DNA from: Streptomyces sp. NRRL S-455
GTDB taxonomy: Bacteria > Actinomycetota > Actinomycetes > Streptomycetales > Streptomycetaceae
Direction of reading: 5' to 3'
Assembly: GCF_000717875.1 (NCBI RefSeq)
Contig: NZ_JOCT01000009.1
Location: forward strand, 1 to 64,000
Length of the DNA stretch: 64,000 nucleotides
Position numbers and translations under genes: made by a program. Shown piece after piece: positions 30,629 to 38,384 of this stretch; positions within the stretch are counted from its first letter, which is position 1, and the number at the start of each line of letters is the position of its first letter. The notes under the pieces are model-generated. The model searched no databases and was not told the DNA's origin. It saw only the letters and a list, made by a program, of their open reading frames with translations.

Positions 30629-33025
30629 TCAACGGTCCACTCTCTCACCCGTGCCGGACGGGTCGGCGCTTTCCGCTGCGGTGTCCGGGGCCGGGTCACT
30701 CGGCTGCTCCCGGGCGTCTGCCCGTGCGTCGGCCGCGGACTCCTCCGTGAGACGGTCGCCGGGGGCTTCCGGGTTCTGCGGAGCGTCGACCGTGCCGTCG
30801 ACGTCGTCTTTCGCCTCGCCTGCGCGGTCCTCGGCGACCTCGCGGGCGGCGGCGCGCTTGCGCTGGGTGTACATCCGGAAGCCGGCGAGGACCAGGAGCA
30901 GGACGCCGCCGCCGATGACCAGCATCACGGTGGCTGTGACCTCGGTGACCCTCACGTCGAAGGTGACGGGTGCGCCGTACTTCTGACCGTCCTCGGTGTA
31001 CAGCTGGGCGACCACCTCCGCCCGGCCGTTGGCGTTGGCGGACGTGGTGAACTTCACCGACTGACTGTGGCCGCCGTTCACGGTGACCGGCTGTTCCTCG
31101 TAGGCGGCGCCACCGATCTTGAGTCGGGTCGGGTTCTTCGAGGTGAGACGCAGTGTCAGGCGCTCGACGCCCTGGACCAGGTTGTTCTGGACGGTCACGG
31201 GGATCGTGGCGCTGCGGCCGGAGAGCTTGGTCTCCGACTTGTCGATCAGCTTGACCCCGTCGATGAGTCCGTCGAGGTACGACTCGATGCCGTCGCGGTA
31301 TCCCACCGCCGCGATGCCCTTACCTCGCCACGACGTGGACATCTCGCGGTTCATGGCCCGCCCGAAGGGGGTCACCACCCGGGACTGGCGGGTGAGCACC
31401 ACCTTGAACTTGTCGAGCTTGTCCTGCGTCCTGGCGATCTGCTCGAAGGCGGCTCGCGGCAGTTCCTGCTTGCGCAGCGAGGACGGGTAGGCGGAGGGCG
31501 GCGGCACCTTTGTGTTGGCCGCCGGGTCCGGCTTGGCCTTGGCGGCTGCCGCGAGGTCCTGCCACTCGGACCACGTCCCGTTCTGCAGAACCCTGAGCGC
31601 CTCGGCCATGGCCTGGGCCTGGCGCACGGTGGGCATGCGCTGCGGTGCGACGACCACGCTGCGCTGCTTGCCCGTCTGGAGGCCCAGGGCCAGGCTCTGG
31701 GCCAGGAAGCGCTGCACGGCGAGCGTGGACGCGGAGGCCCTCGTCAGGTCGCCCTGGAACGCCGTGGACATCCTGGCGTCCGCGACGACTGCCGTGGTGC
31801 CGCCGCCGATGGGCCGGGCTGCGGACGGCGTGTACGACAGGTCGTCCTGGAGGCTGTCGCTGCGGGCGATCACCTTGTCGGCGCCCGAGGAGGTCGCGAC
31901 CTTCACGATCGAGGGGTCGACGGCGCCGTCCACGGGCCACGCGAAGTCCGTGGACGGTTTCACGTGGAGGATCGTAGGGATCGTGTTCTCGATGACGTCG
32001 GTGGCTTCCTTGAGGTGGCTCAGGGTGCCGGTGACGTCCGTTCCCTTGTGGGCGACGGAGGCCAGGTCCGGGTCGCCGTAGGGCAGGGCGACGACCTCCT
32101 TGCCCGCGACGGCCTGCTGGAGCTCGGCGAGCCAGCGGTTGGCGACCGCCTGGTTGCCACCTTCTGTGTTGGTGCCGTCCGGGCTCTGGACCTGATAGGT
32201 CTTCGTCATCGCGTCGACGGATGCCAGCAGGTCCGGGTCGATCACCCAGGTGACGTCGAGCTCCTTGCCCAGCGAGACCATCTGGTCGAGGCGGCCGCCC
32301 GGGGCGATCTCCTTGGCGAGCTCCTCGTCGCGGAAGACCGGCGTCTGCTGTTCGTTCGACCCCGTCTCCGCCGCCATGTGGGCGGAGGAGACGAGCGGCC
32401 ACAGAAACGTGGTCTTCGTCTTGGTGCCCGCCTCCTCAGGCTGCCACGGCAGGAATGTGCGCTGGATGCCGAGGATCCGGTCCCAGGGCTGCGTGGCGGT
32501 CTGCCCGGAGAGCGCGACAGCCAGCTGGTAGACGCCGTCCGAGCCGAGGTCCAGCTTGTCGGCGGGCACGGAGATGTTGAACGGCTCCGCGACGCCGGGA
32601 GTGAGCTTGGGAAACTTCTTGGCGTACTTTCCGCCGACCGCCTCGCCGGCGGGGCCCTGGATGTCGTCGCTTTTCTTGGCGAGGGTGTCGACTCTTGAGC
32701 GGGTGCCGAGCTGGGGGCCCACCCGCAGGTCGACGTGGGCGTCGGTGACCGGCTGCTTGCCGTTGTTCGTCACCGTGCCCGTCACGGTCACCGTGTCCCC
32801 CTCGGTGGGGGCGCTGGGGCTGAGGGAGTCGACCGAGACCGATACCGAGCCTGAGCCGGGGGCAGCCTGCGGGGCCTCTTCTCCGGCCGCGCCCGCGGGT
32901 GTCGCGGCGGGCAGCTGGAGAAATCCGGCCAGCAGGGGCGCACCGGCGAGCAGTGCCCCGGTGCGCCGCAGCCACCGGCGGGCAGGTGAGGGACTGGTCC
33001 CCTGGAAGTCTGCCGCCTCGGCCAC
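30629..33025 (-). CDS. DUF6049 family secreted/anchored protein
   Basis: 798 residues. The N-terminus has an Arg-rich stretch and hydrophobic core (LRRTGALLAGAPLLAGFLQL) ending in AAG cleavage-like residues, a large extracytoplasmic body with an Ig-like beta domain at 60-150 (GDTVTVTGTVTNNGKQPVTD) and a deacetylase/TIM-like middle, and a C-terminal membrane helix (TVMLVIGGGVLLLVLAGF) followed by a basic/acidic cytoplasmic tail of about 85 residues. It is the orthologue in position of M. tuberculosis Rv3909. Its constant position before murJ suggests a cell-envelope role; no enzyme activity can be assigned. Confidence 0.85.
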   Translation of the reverse strand: MAEAADFQGTSPSPARRWLRRTGALLAGAPLLAGFLQLPAATPAGAAGEEAPQAAPGSGSVSVSVDSLSPSAPTEGDTVTVTGTVTNNGKQPVTDAHVDLRVGPQLGTRSRVDTLAKKSDDIQGPAGEAVGGKYAKKFPKLTPGVAEPFNISVPADKLDLGSDGVYQLAVALSGQTATQPWDRILGIQRTFLPWQPEEAGTKTKTTFLWPLVSSAHMAAETGSNEQQTPVFRDEELAKEIAPGGRLDQMVSLGKELDVTWVIDPDLLASVDAMTKTYQVQSPDGTNTEGGNQAVANRWLAELQQAVAGKEVVALPYGDPDLASVAHKGTDVTGTLSHLKEATDVIENTIPTILHVKPSTDFAWPVDGAVDPSIVKVATSSGADKVIARSDSLQDDLSYTPSAARPIGGGTTAVVADARMSTAFQGDLTRASASTLAVQRFLAQSLALGLQTGKQRSVVVAPQRMPTVRQAQAMAEALRVLQNGTWSEWQDLAAAAKAKPDPAANTKVPPPSAYPSSLRKQELPRAAFEQIARTQDKLDKFKVVLTRQSRVVTPFGRAMNREMSTSWRGKGIAAVGYRDGIESYLDGLIDGVKLIDKSETKLSGRSATIPVTVQNNLVQGVERLTLRLTSKNPTRLKIGGAAYEEQPVTVNGGHSQSVKFTTSANANGRAEVVAQLYTEDGQKYGAPVTFDVRVTEVTATVMLVIGGGVLLLVLAGFRMYTQRKRAAAREVAEDRAGEAKDDVDGTVDAPQNPEAPGDRLTEESAADARADAREQPSDPAPDTAAESADPSGTGERVDR

Positions 33026-33281
33026 GCGCTCGTCCGTCCCTCGTCGTCGTCAGTGGTCGTCGGAATGTGCGTCCAGGCATGGTAACGATGCGCGCTGAGG
33101 GGAAGTGCCGCGGTCCGTTCCACAAGATCGCCGGCCGGCAGTGCGGGTGTCTGATATGTGACTCTATGGAAGGACGGGGTCCTTTACATCTCAAGAGCGG
33201 TCCTTATCGGTGCATGACGGATGTGTCCGCAGGCATAACCGGGAAGCTCGGGGCGGTCCGGGCCACGTACCCTCTTCTGTT

Positions 33282-34727
33282 GTGCCGAACGTCAACGAAG
33301 ATTCGCCCAGTGCCCTGAGCCAGGTGCAGCATCGCGCGGTGAGTGAGCTGCTGCGGGTCGCCCCTGTCGCCGACGACCTCGCCCGCCGCTTCCAGGAGGC
33401 CGGGTTCTCCCTTGCCCTGGTCGGCGGCTCGGTCCGGGACGCGCTGCTGGGCCGGCTCGGCAACGACCTGGATTTCACGACCGACGCCCGGCCTCAGGAT
33501 GTCCTCAAGATCGTGCGTCCGTGGGCCGACGCAGTGTGGGAGGTCGGGATCGCCTTCGGTACCGTCGGCGCCCAGAAGGGTGGCTACCAGATCGAGGTGA
33601 CCACGTACCGGTCGGAGGCGTATGACCGGACCTCGCGCAAGCCCGACGTGTCGTACGGCGACTCCATCGAGGAGGACCTCGTCCGTCGTGACTTCACGGT
33701 GAACGCGATGGCCGTAGCCTTGCCGGAGAAGGACTTCATCGATCCGCACGGCGGTCTCGAGGACCTCGCGTCGCGCGTGCTCCGTACCCCGGGCACGCCG
33801 GAGGAGTCCTTCTCCGACGATCCCCTCCGTATGATGCGCGCCGCTCGCTTCGCGGCTCAGCTCGATTTCGAGGTGGCCCCTGAGGTCGTCACCGCGATGA
33901 AGGAGATGGCCGGGCGAATCGAGATCGTCTCGGCCGAGCGGGTGCGGGACGAGCTGAACAAGCTGGTCCTGTCCCAGTACCCGCGCAAGGGGCTGACGCT
34001 GCTCGTTGAGACGGGCCTTGCCGACCGGGTGCTCCCCGAGCTGCCGGCCCTGCGTCTGGAGCGTGACGAGCACCACCGGCACAAGGACGTCTACGACCAC
34101 ACGTTGATCGTCCTGGAGCAGGCGATGGCGCTGGAGGACGACGGTCCCGACCTGACGCTGCGCCTGGCTGCCCTGCTGCACGACATCGGCAAGCCGCGCA
34201 CCCGTCGCTTCGAGAAGGACGGCAGGGTCTCGTTCCACCACCACGAAGTGGTGGGGGCGAAGATGACCAAGAAGCGCATGACGGCACTCAAGTACTCCAA
34301 CGAGTTGGTGAAGGACGTCTCACGTCTGGTCGAGCTCCACCTTCGCTTCCATGGCTACGGCACCGGCGAATGGACGGACTCCGCGGTTCGCCGTTATGTC
34401 CGTGACGCCGGCCCGCTCCTCGACCGCCTCCACAAGCTGACCCGCTCGGACTGCACCACGCGCAACAAGCGCAAGGCGGCGGCTCTGTCGCGTGCGTACG
34501 ACGGCCTGGAAGAGCGGATCGCCCGGCTTCAGGAGCAGGAGGAGCTGGACTCGATCCGCCCGGACCTCGACGGTAACCAGATCATGGAGATTCTCGGCGT
34601 CGGCCCCGGCCCGGTCGTCGGTCGCGCATACAAGCACATGCTGGAGCTGCGCCTGGAGAACGGGCCGATGGAGCCCGATGCGGCGGAGGCCGCGCTCAAG
34701 GAGTGGTGGGCCGAGCAGCAGGGCTGA
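33282..34727 (+). CDS. pcnA: CCA tRNA nucleotidyltransferase with HD domain
   Basis: 481 residues from a GTG at 33282 (the frame is open 24 codons further). Class II nucleotidyltransferase: GGSVRD at 48-53, metal-binding DLD at 62-64, the RRDFTVNAMA and flexible loop regions, and the base-selecting LRMMRAARF helix. A C-terminal HD domain (LLHDIGKPRTRRF and HHHE) may hydrolyse 2',3'-cyclic phosphates at tRNA ends. It repairs and maintains tRNA 3' CCA. It diverges from the DUF6049 gene across a 256-bp region. Poly(A) polymerase activity has been seen for relatives and cannot be excluded. Confidence 0.93.
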   Translation: MPNVNEDSPSALSQVQHRAVSELLRVAPVADDLARRFQEAGFSLALVGGSVRDALLGRLGNDLDFTTDARPQDVLKIVRPWADAVWEVGIAFGTVGAQKGGYQIEVTTYRSEAYDRTSRKPDVSYGDSIEEDLVRRDFTVNAMAVALPEKDFIDPHGGLEDLASRVLRTPGTPEESFSDDPLRMMRAARFAAQLDFEVAPEVVTAMKEMAGRIEIVSAERVRDELNKLVLSQYPRKGLTLLVETGLADRVLPELPALRLERDEHHRHKDVYDHTLIVLEQAMALEDDGPDLTLRLAALLHDIGKPRTRRFEKDGRVSFHHHEVVGAKMTKKRMTALKYSNELVKDVSRLVELHLRFHGYGTGEWTDSAVRRYVRDAGPLLDRLHKLTRSDCTTRNKRKAAALSRAYDGLEERIARLQEQEELDSIRPDLDGNQIMEILGVGPGPVVGRAYKHMLELRLENGPMEPDAAEAALKEWWAEQQG

Positions 34728-34737
34728 GGTCGTGAAA

Positions 34738-34767
34738 CGGGTCATGTTTCACGTGAAACATGACCCG
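34738..34767. terminator. parS: 30-bp perfect palindrome centred on parS, between convergent genes
   Basis: An exact parS (34746-34759) is the core of a perfect inverted repeat of 15 bp per arm, 11 bp after the pcnA stop. Its position between convergent genes fits a bidirectional terminator; the parS identity is direct. No T-tract on the plus strand (GGTTG follows). Confidence 0.75.
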
Positions 34768-34776
34768 GTTGAAGAC

Positions 34777-34818
34777 GGTCCGAGGGCGGTGTTTCACGTG
34801 AAACACCGCCCTCGGACC
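34777..34818. terminator. parS: 42-bp perfect palindrome centred on a second parS
   Basis: The second exact parS (34791-34804) is the core of a perfect 21-bp-per-arm inverted repeat ending 10 bp from the stop of the leftward MFS gene (34828). As RNA from either strand it would be a very stable stem with no loop beyond the turn. It probably doubles as terminator for both convergent genes. Confidence 0.78.
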
Positions 34819-34827
34819 ATGTCTGCC

Positions 34828-36090
34828 TTACTGGCGAACAATCCGGTTCATGGCCCCGGCCACCGCCGCATAGATGACGGACACCATGATCACCAGCGGT
34901 ACGGATCGGCCGTCCGGCGGCAGCATCAGGGCGGCCACGGCGGCGGCGCCGACGAAGGAGACGTTGAAGAGGACGTCGTAAACGGAGAAGATCCGGCCGC
35001 GGAAGCCGTCCTCGACGGAGGACTGCACGATCGTGTCCGTCGCGATCTTCGCGCCCTGGGTGGTCAGCCCGAGGACGAAGGCCGCGACCAATAGAGGGAC
35101 GATGGCGAAGGGCAGCCCGAGAGCGGGCTCCAACAGCGCTGCGGCCCCCGCACACACGACGATCCAGCGGCCGGGCCCGAGCCGCCCCGCAGCCCAGGGC
35201 GTCACCACGGCCGCCGCGAAGAACCCGGCCCCGGAGGCGCCCAACGCCAGCCCCAGCAGGGCGAGTCCGTCGTCAGTGGTCGAGGTGAGCGCGTACCGGC
35301 AGAGCATCAGCAGCATCACCAGCAAGGCGCCGTAGCAGAACCGCATCAGCGCCATCGCCGCGAGCGCCGAGGCGGCCTCCCTGCGCGCCGGTGCGGACAG
35401 GTGACGTACGCCTGCCACCAAATCGCGAACGGTGCCCGTGAGGGCCGGCCAGATCCGCTCGCGCACCAGATTCCGGTCCGGGCCGAGGAGTTCCCGCGCC
35501 ATGCTCAGTATCGCCATGGCCGCGCACAGATACAGACCGGCTGCCACCAGCACAACGGCGGCGTCGGAGTCCGCCACCATCAGACGGACGACGAAGGCGA
35601 GCCCACCGCCCGCGGTCGCCGCCAGGGTGCCGGCGGTCGGGGAAAGGGAGTTGGCGATGACCAGGCGCTCGGCGTCGACCACGCGCGGCAGGGCGGCGGA
35701 CAGACCGGCAAGGACGAACCGGTTGACGGCGGTGACGCACAGGGCGGAGACGTAGAAGAGCCAGTCCGGTGCCGGGCTGAGCATCAACAGGGCTGTCGCT
35801 GAGGCCAGCAGGGCGCGCAGAAGGCTCCCGTACAACAGGACCTGGCGGCGTCGCCAGCGGTCCAGCAGGACACCGGCGAAGGGGCCGACGAGCGAGTACG
35901 GAAGCAGGAGCACCGCCATCGCGGAGGCGACCGCGACCGCGGAGGTCTGCTTCTCCGGTGAGAAGACGACGTAGGCCGCGAGCGCTACCTGGTAGACACC
36001 GTCGGCGCCCTGGGACAGCAACCGCACGGCGAGCAGGCGTCGGAAGCCCTGGAAGCGCAACAGGACGCGCAGGTCACGGACGACGGCCAT
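34828..36090 (-). CDS. MFS transporter
   Basis: 420 residues from the ATG at 36090, which has GTGAGG 8 bases upstream (a GTG at 36105 lacks this). Twelve membrane segments in two halves; the motif LDRWRRRQVLLYGS between helices 2 and 3 is motif A of the major facilitator superfamily. Substrate unknown; the sequence is like Streptomyces multidrug or macrolide-type exporters. Separated from ino1 by a strong terminator, so it has its own promoter in the short gap. Confidence 0.87.
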   Translation of the reverse strand: MAVVRDLRVLLRFQGFRRLLAVRLLSQGADGVYQVALAAYVVFSPEKQTSAVAVASAMAVLLLPYSLVGPFAGVLLDRWRRRQVLLYGSLLRALLASATALLMLSPAPDWLFYVSALCVTAVNRFVLAGLSAALPRVVDAERLVIANSLSPTAGTLAATAGGGLAFVVRLMVADSDAAVVLVAAGLYLCAAMAILSMARELLGPDRNLVRERIWPALTGTVRDLVAGVRHLSAPARREAASALAAMALMRFCYGALLVMLLMLCRYALTSTTDDGLALLGLALGASGAGFFAAAVVTPWAAGRLGPGRWIVVCAGAAALLEPALGLPFAIVPLLVAAFVLGLTTQGAKIATDTIVQSSVEDGFRGRIFSVYDVLFNVSFVGAAAVAALMLPPDGRSVPLVIMVSVIYAAVAGAMNRIVRQ

Positions 36091-36112
36091 GGGGCACAGC
36101 CTCACATACGGG

Positions 36113-36146
36113 GAGGGTCTCCGGGTCGTGCGACCCGGAGACCCTC
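36113..36146 (-). terminator. Strong terminator after ino1
   Basis: Perfect 16-bp stem (36113-36128 with 36131-36146) with a minimal loop, 34 bp after the ino1 stop and just upstream of the MFS start. It must insulate the MFS gene from the padR-ino1 transcript. Confidence 0.85.
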
Positions 36147-36179
36147 ACAGCCCTGGCAGGAGCGACTAGTGGCGGCGCG

Positions 36180-37262
36180 TCAGCGCTCGACCTCACCCTT
36201 GATGAACTTCTCGACGTTCTCACGGGCCTCGTCGTCGAAGTACTGCACGGGCGGGGACTTCATGAAGTAGCTCGACGCGGAGAGCACGGGGCCACCGATG
36301 CCGCGGTCCTTGGCGATCTTCGCGGCGCGCAGCGCGTCGATGATGACGCCGGCGGAGTTCGGGGAGTCCCAGACCTCCAGCTTGTACTCCAGGTTCAGCG
36401 GGACGTCACCGAAGGCGCGGCCCTCGAGGCGGACGTAGGCCCACTTGCGGTCGTCCAGCCAGGCCACGTAGTCGGAGGGGCCGATGTGGACGTTGCCCTC
36501 GCCCAGTTCGCGGTCGCGGATCTGGGAGGTGACGGCCTGCGTCTTGGAGATCTTCTTCGACTCGAGGCGGTCGCGCTCGAGCATGTTCTTGAAGTCCATG
36601 TTGCCGCCGACGTTCAGCTGCATGGTGCGGTCCAGGATGACGCCCCGGTCCTCGAACAGCTTCGCCATGACGCGGTGCGTGATGGTGGCACCGACCTGCG
36701 ACTTGATGTCGTCGCCGACGATCGGGACGCCCGCCTCGGTGAACTTGTCCGCCCACGCCTTGGTGCCCGCGATGAAGACCGGGAGGGCGTTGACGAAGGC
36801 GACCTTGGCGTCGATGGCGCACTGGGCGTAGAACTTCGCCGCGTCCTCGGAGCCGACGGGCAGGTAGCAGACGAGGACGTCGACCTGCTTGTCCTTGAGG
36901 ACCTGGACGACGTCGACCGGCTCCTCGGCGGACTCCTCGATGGTCTCGCGGTAGTACCGGCCGAGGCCGTCGAGGGTGTGGCCGCGCTGGACCGTCACAC
37001 CGGAACGGGGCACGTCGCAGATCTTGATGGTGTTGTTCTCGGAGGCGCCGATGGCGTCCGCGAGGTCGAGACCGACCTTCTTGGCGTCCACGTCGAACGC
37101 GGCGACGAACTCGACGTCGCGGACGTGGTAGTCGCCGAACTGGACGTGCATCAGGCCCGGCACCTTGGACGCCGGGTCGGCGTCCTTGTAGTACTCGACT
37201 CCCTGCACCAGCGATGCGGCGCAGTTGCCCACACCGACGATGGCTACGCGAACCGAACCCAT
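36180..37262 (-). CDS. ino1: Inositol-3-phosphate synthase
   Basis: 360 residues from ATG, the short actinobacterial/archaeal class. NAD-binding start [20 protein letters not shown], then [52 protein letters not shown] and [15 protein letters not shown], and the terminal domain with [13 protein letters not shown]. It converts glucose 6-phosphate to 1L-myo-inositol 3-phosphate, the entry to inositol, needed for mycothiol and phosphatidylinositol lipids in actinobacteria. It follows padR by 45 bp in the same direction. Confidence 0.96.
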   Translation of the reverse strand: MGSVRVAIVGVGNCAASLVQGVEYYKDADPASKVPGLMHVQFGDYHVRDVEFVAAFDVDAKKVGLDLADAIGASENNTIKICDVPRSGVTVQRGHTLDGLGRYYRETIEESAEEPVDVVQVLKDKQVDVLVCYLPVGSEDAAKFYAQCAIDAKVAFVNALPVFIAGTKAWADKFTEAGVPIVGDDIKSQVGATITHRVMAKLFEDRGVILDRTMQLNVGGNMDFKNMLERDRLESKKISKTQAVTSQIRDRELGEGNVHIGPSDYVAWLDDRKWAYVRLEGRAFGDVPLNLEYKLEVWDSPNSAGVIIDALRAAKIAKDRGIGGPVLSASSYFMKSPPVQYFDDEARENVEKFIKGEVER

Positions 37263-37307
37263 TCCGGTTGCTCCCTGTGTGTACGAGTGAGGCCCTTCAG
37301 GGGGCTC

Positions 37308-37982
37308 TCACGTGGCGGTGTCGTCGGGCGTATCCGGACGGGGGTCGCCCCCCGGCCGGGGCAGGCCGCCCGACGCTCCAGATGTGGTGTCACGCGAGCC
37401 GGGCTCCTCCGAGGCGGCACCCTTCAGGTCCCGTCCCGCCCGCTCGCTCTCGATGAGCTCGTTCAGCCAGCGCACCTCGCGCTCCACGGACTCCATCCCG
37501 TGGCGCTGGAGCTCAAGCGTGTAGTCGTCGAGTCGTTCCCGGGTCCGGGCCAGGGAGACGCGCATCTTCTCCAGGCGCTCCTCCAGCCGGCTGCGCCGGC
37601 CCTCCAGCACGCGCATGCGAACGTCTCGTGAGGTTTGCCCGAAGAAAGCGAAACGCGCTGCGAAGGTCTCGTCCTCGTAGGCGTCGGGCCCGGTCTGCGA
37701 GAGCAATTGCTCGAAGTGCTCCTTACCCTCCGCCGTGAGCCGGTAGACGATCTTGGCGCGGCGGCCGGTGAGGGGAGCGGCCTCGGCTTCGTTCCCCGGT
37801 TCCTCGATCAACCAGCCGTTGGCGACCAGAGTCTTGAGGCAGGGGTACAGCGTCCCGTAGCTGAACGCACGGAACACGCCCAGTGACGTGTTGAGCCGTT
37901 TGCGCAGCTCGTAGCCGTGCATCGGAGATTCGCGGAGCAGACCGAGTACGGCGAACTCGAGGATCCCGGAACGCCGGCTCAT
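37308..37982 (-). CDS. PadR family transcriptional regulator
   Basis: 224 residues. N-terminal winged helix (LEFAVLGLLRESPMHGYELRKRL) with wing region FSYGTLYPCLKTLVANGWL, then a long C-terminal helical dimerisation region with charged coiled coil (RVLEGRRSRLEERLEKMR) and a Pro/Gly-rich tail. It begins 66 bp from a perfect 21-bp palindrome and is followed by ino1, so it probably represses its own padR-ino1 transcript. The same PadR-ino1 pairing occurs in M. tuberculosis. The ligand is unknown. Confidence 0.88.
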   Translation of the reverse strand: MSRRSGILEFAVLGLLRESPMHGYELRKRLNTSLGVFRAFSYGTLYPCLKTLVANGWLIEEPGNEAEAAPLTGRRAKIVYRLTAEGKEHFEQLLSQTGPDAYEDETFAARFAFFGQTSRDVRMRVLEGRRSRLEERLEKMRVSLARTRERLDDYTLELQRHGMESVEREVRWLNELIESERAGRDLKGAASEEPGSRDTTSGASGGLPRPGGDPRPDTPDDTAT

Positions 37983-38047
37983 CGTCGCCTCCTCTCTGCC
38001 GCGGTACTCGTCTCGCGGACCCGTGTCTCGGTCCGATGTGTCGGACT

Positions 38048-38068
38048 GATGTATCGACTCGATACATC
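38048..38068. promoter_or_regulatory. Candidate PadR operator upstream of padR-ino1
   Basis: Perfect 21-bp palindrome (10-bp arms around one base) with outer ATGT and ACAT halves, the hallmark of PadR binding sites. It begins 66 bp upstream of the padR start, overlapping the likely promoter. Confidence 0.65.
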
Positions 38069-38384
38069 TCGACGATAGAACGGCCTTCCGGATGCGACAA
38101 GAGGGGGTGTAGTGAGCGGGATCACATCACCGATTCGTCGGACGCGAGATGCCTGATTTGAGATGAACTTCGGCCCCGGCAGGTTTTGGCGGTGCGTAGT
38201 CTGTGCGCCATGCACATCACCGGGAACCGAGCGACGCCTGAGAGCGTCGTTGTCTTCGGTGTAGTACGGGTGCAAGCGGGACCGATGAATGCAGAGCCGA
38301 CCGCATCCGTACTTCGGGGGGACCGGAAACCAGCCGCCGTTTCCAGGCGCGCAAGGGTGCGCCTGCCCGAGGAGTAGTCGTTCG

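Noticed and set aside
31957..31970. parS-like GTTTCACGTGGAGG
   Set aside because: Two or more mismatches in one arm, inside the DUF6049 coding sequence.
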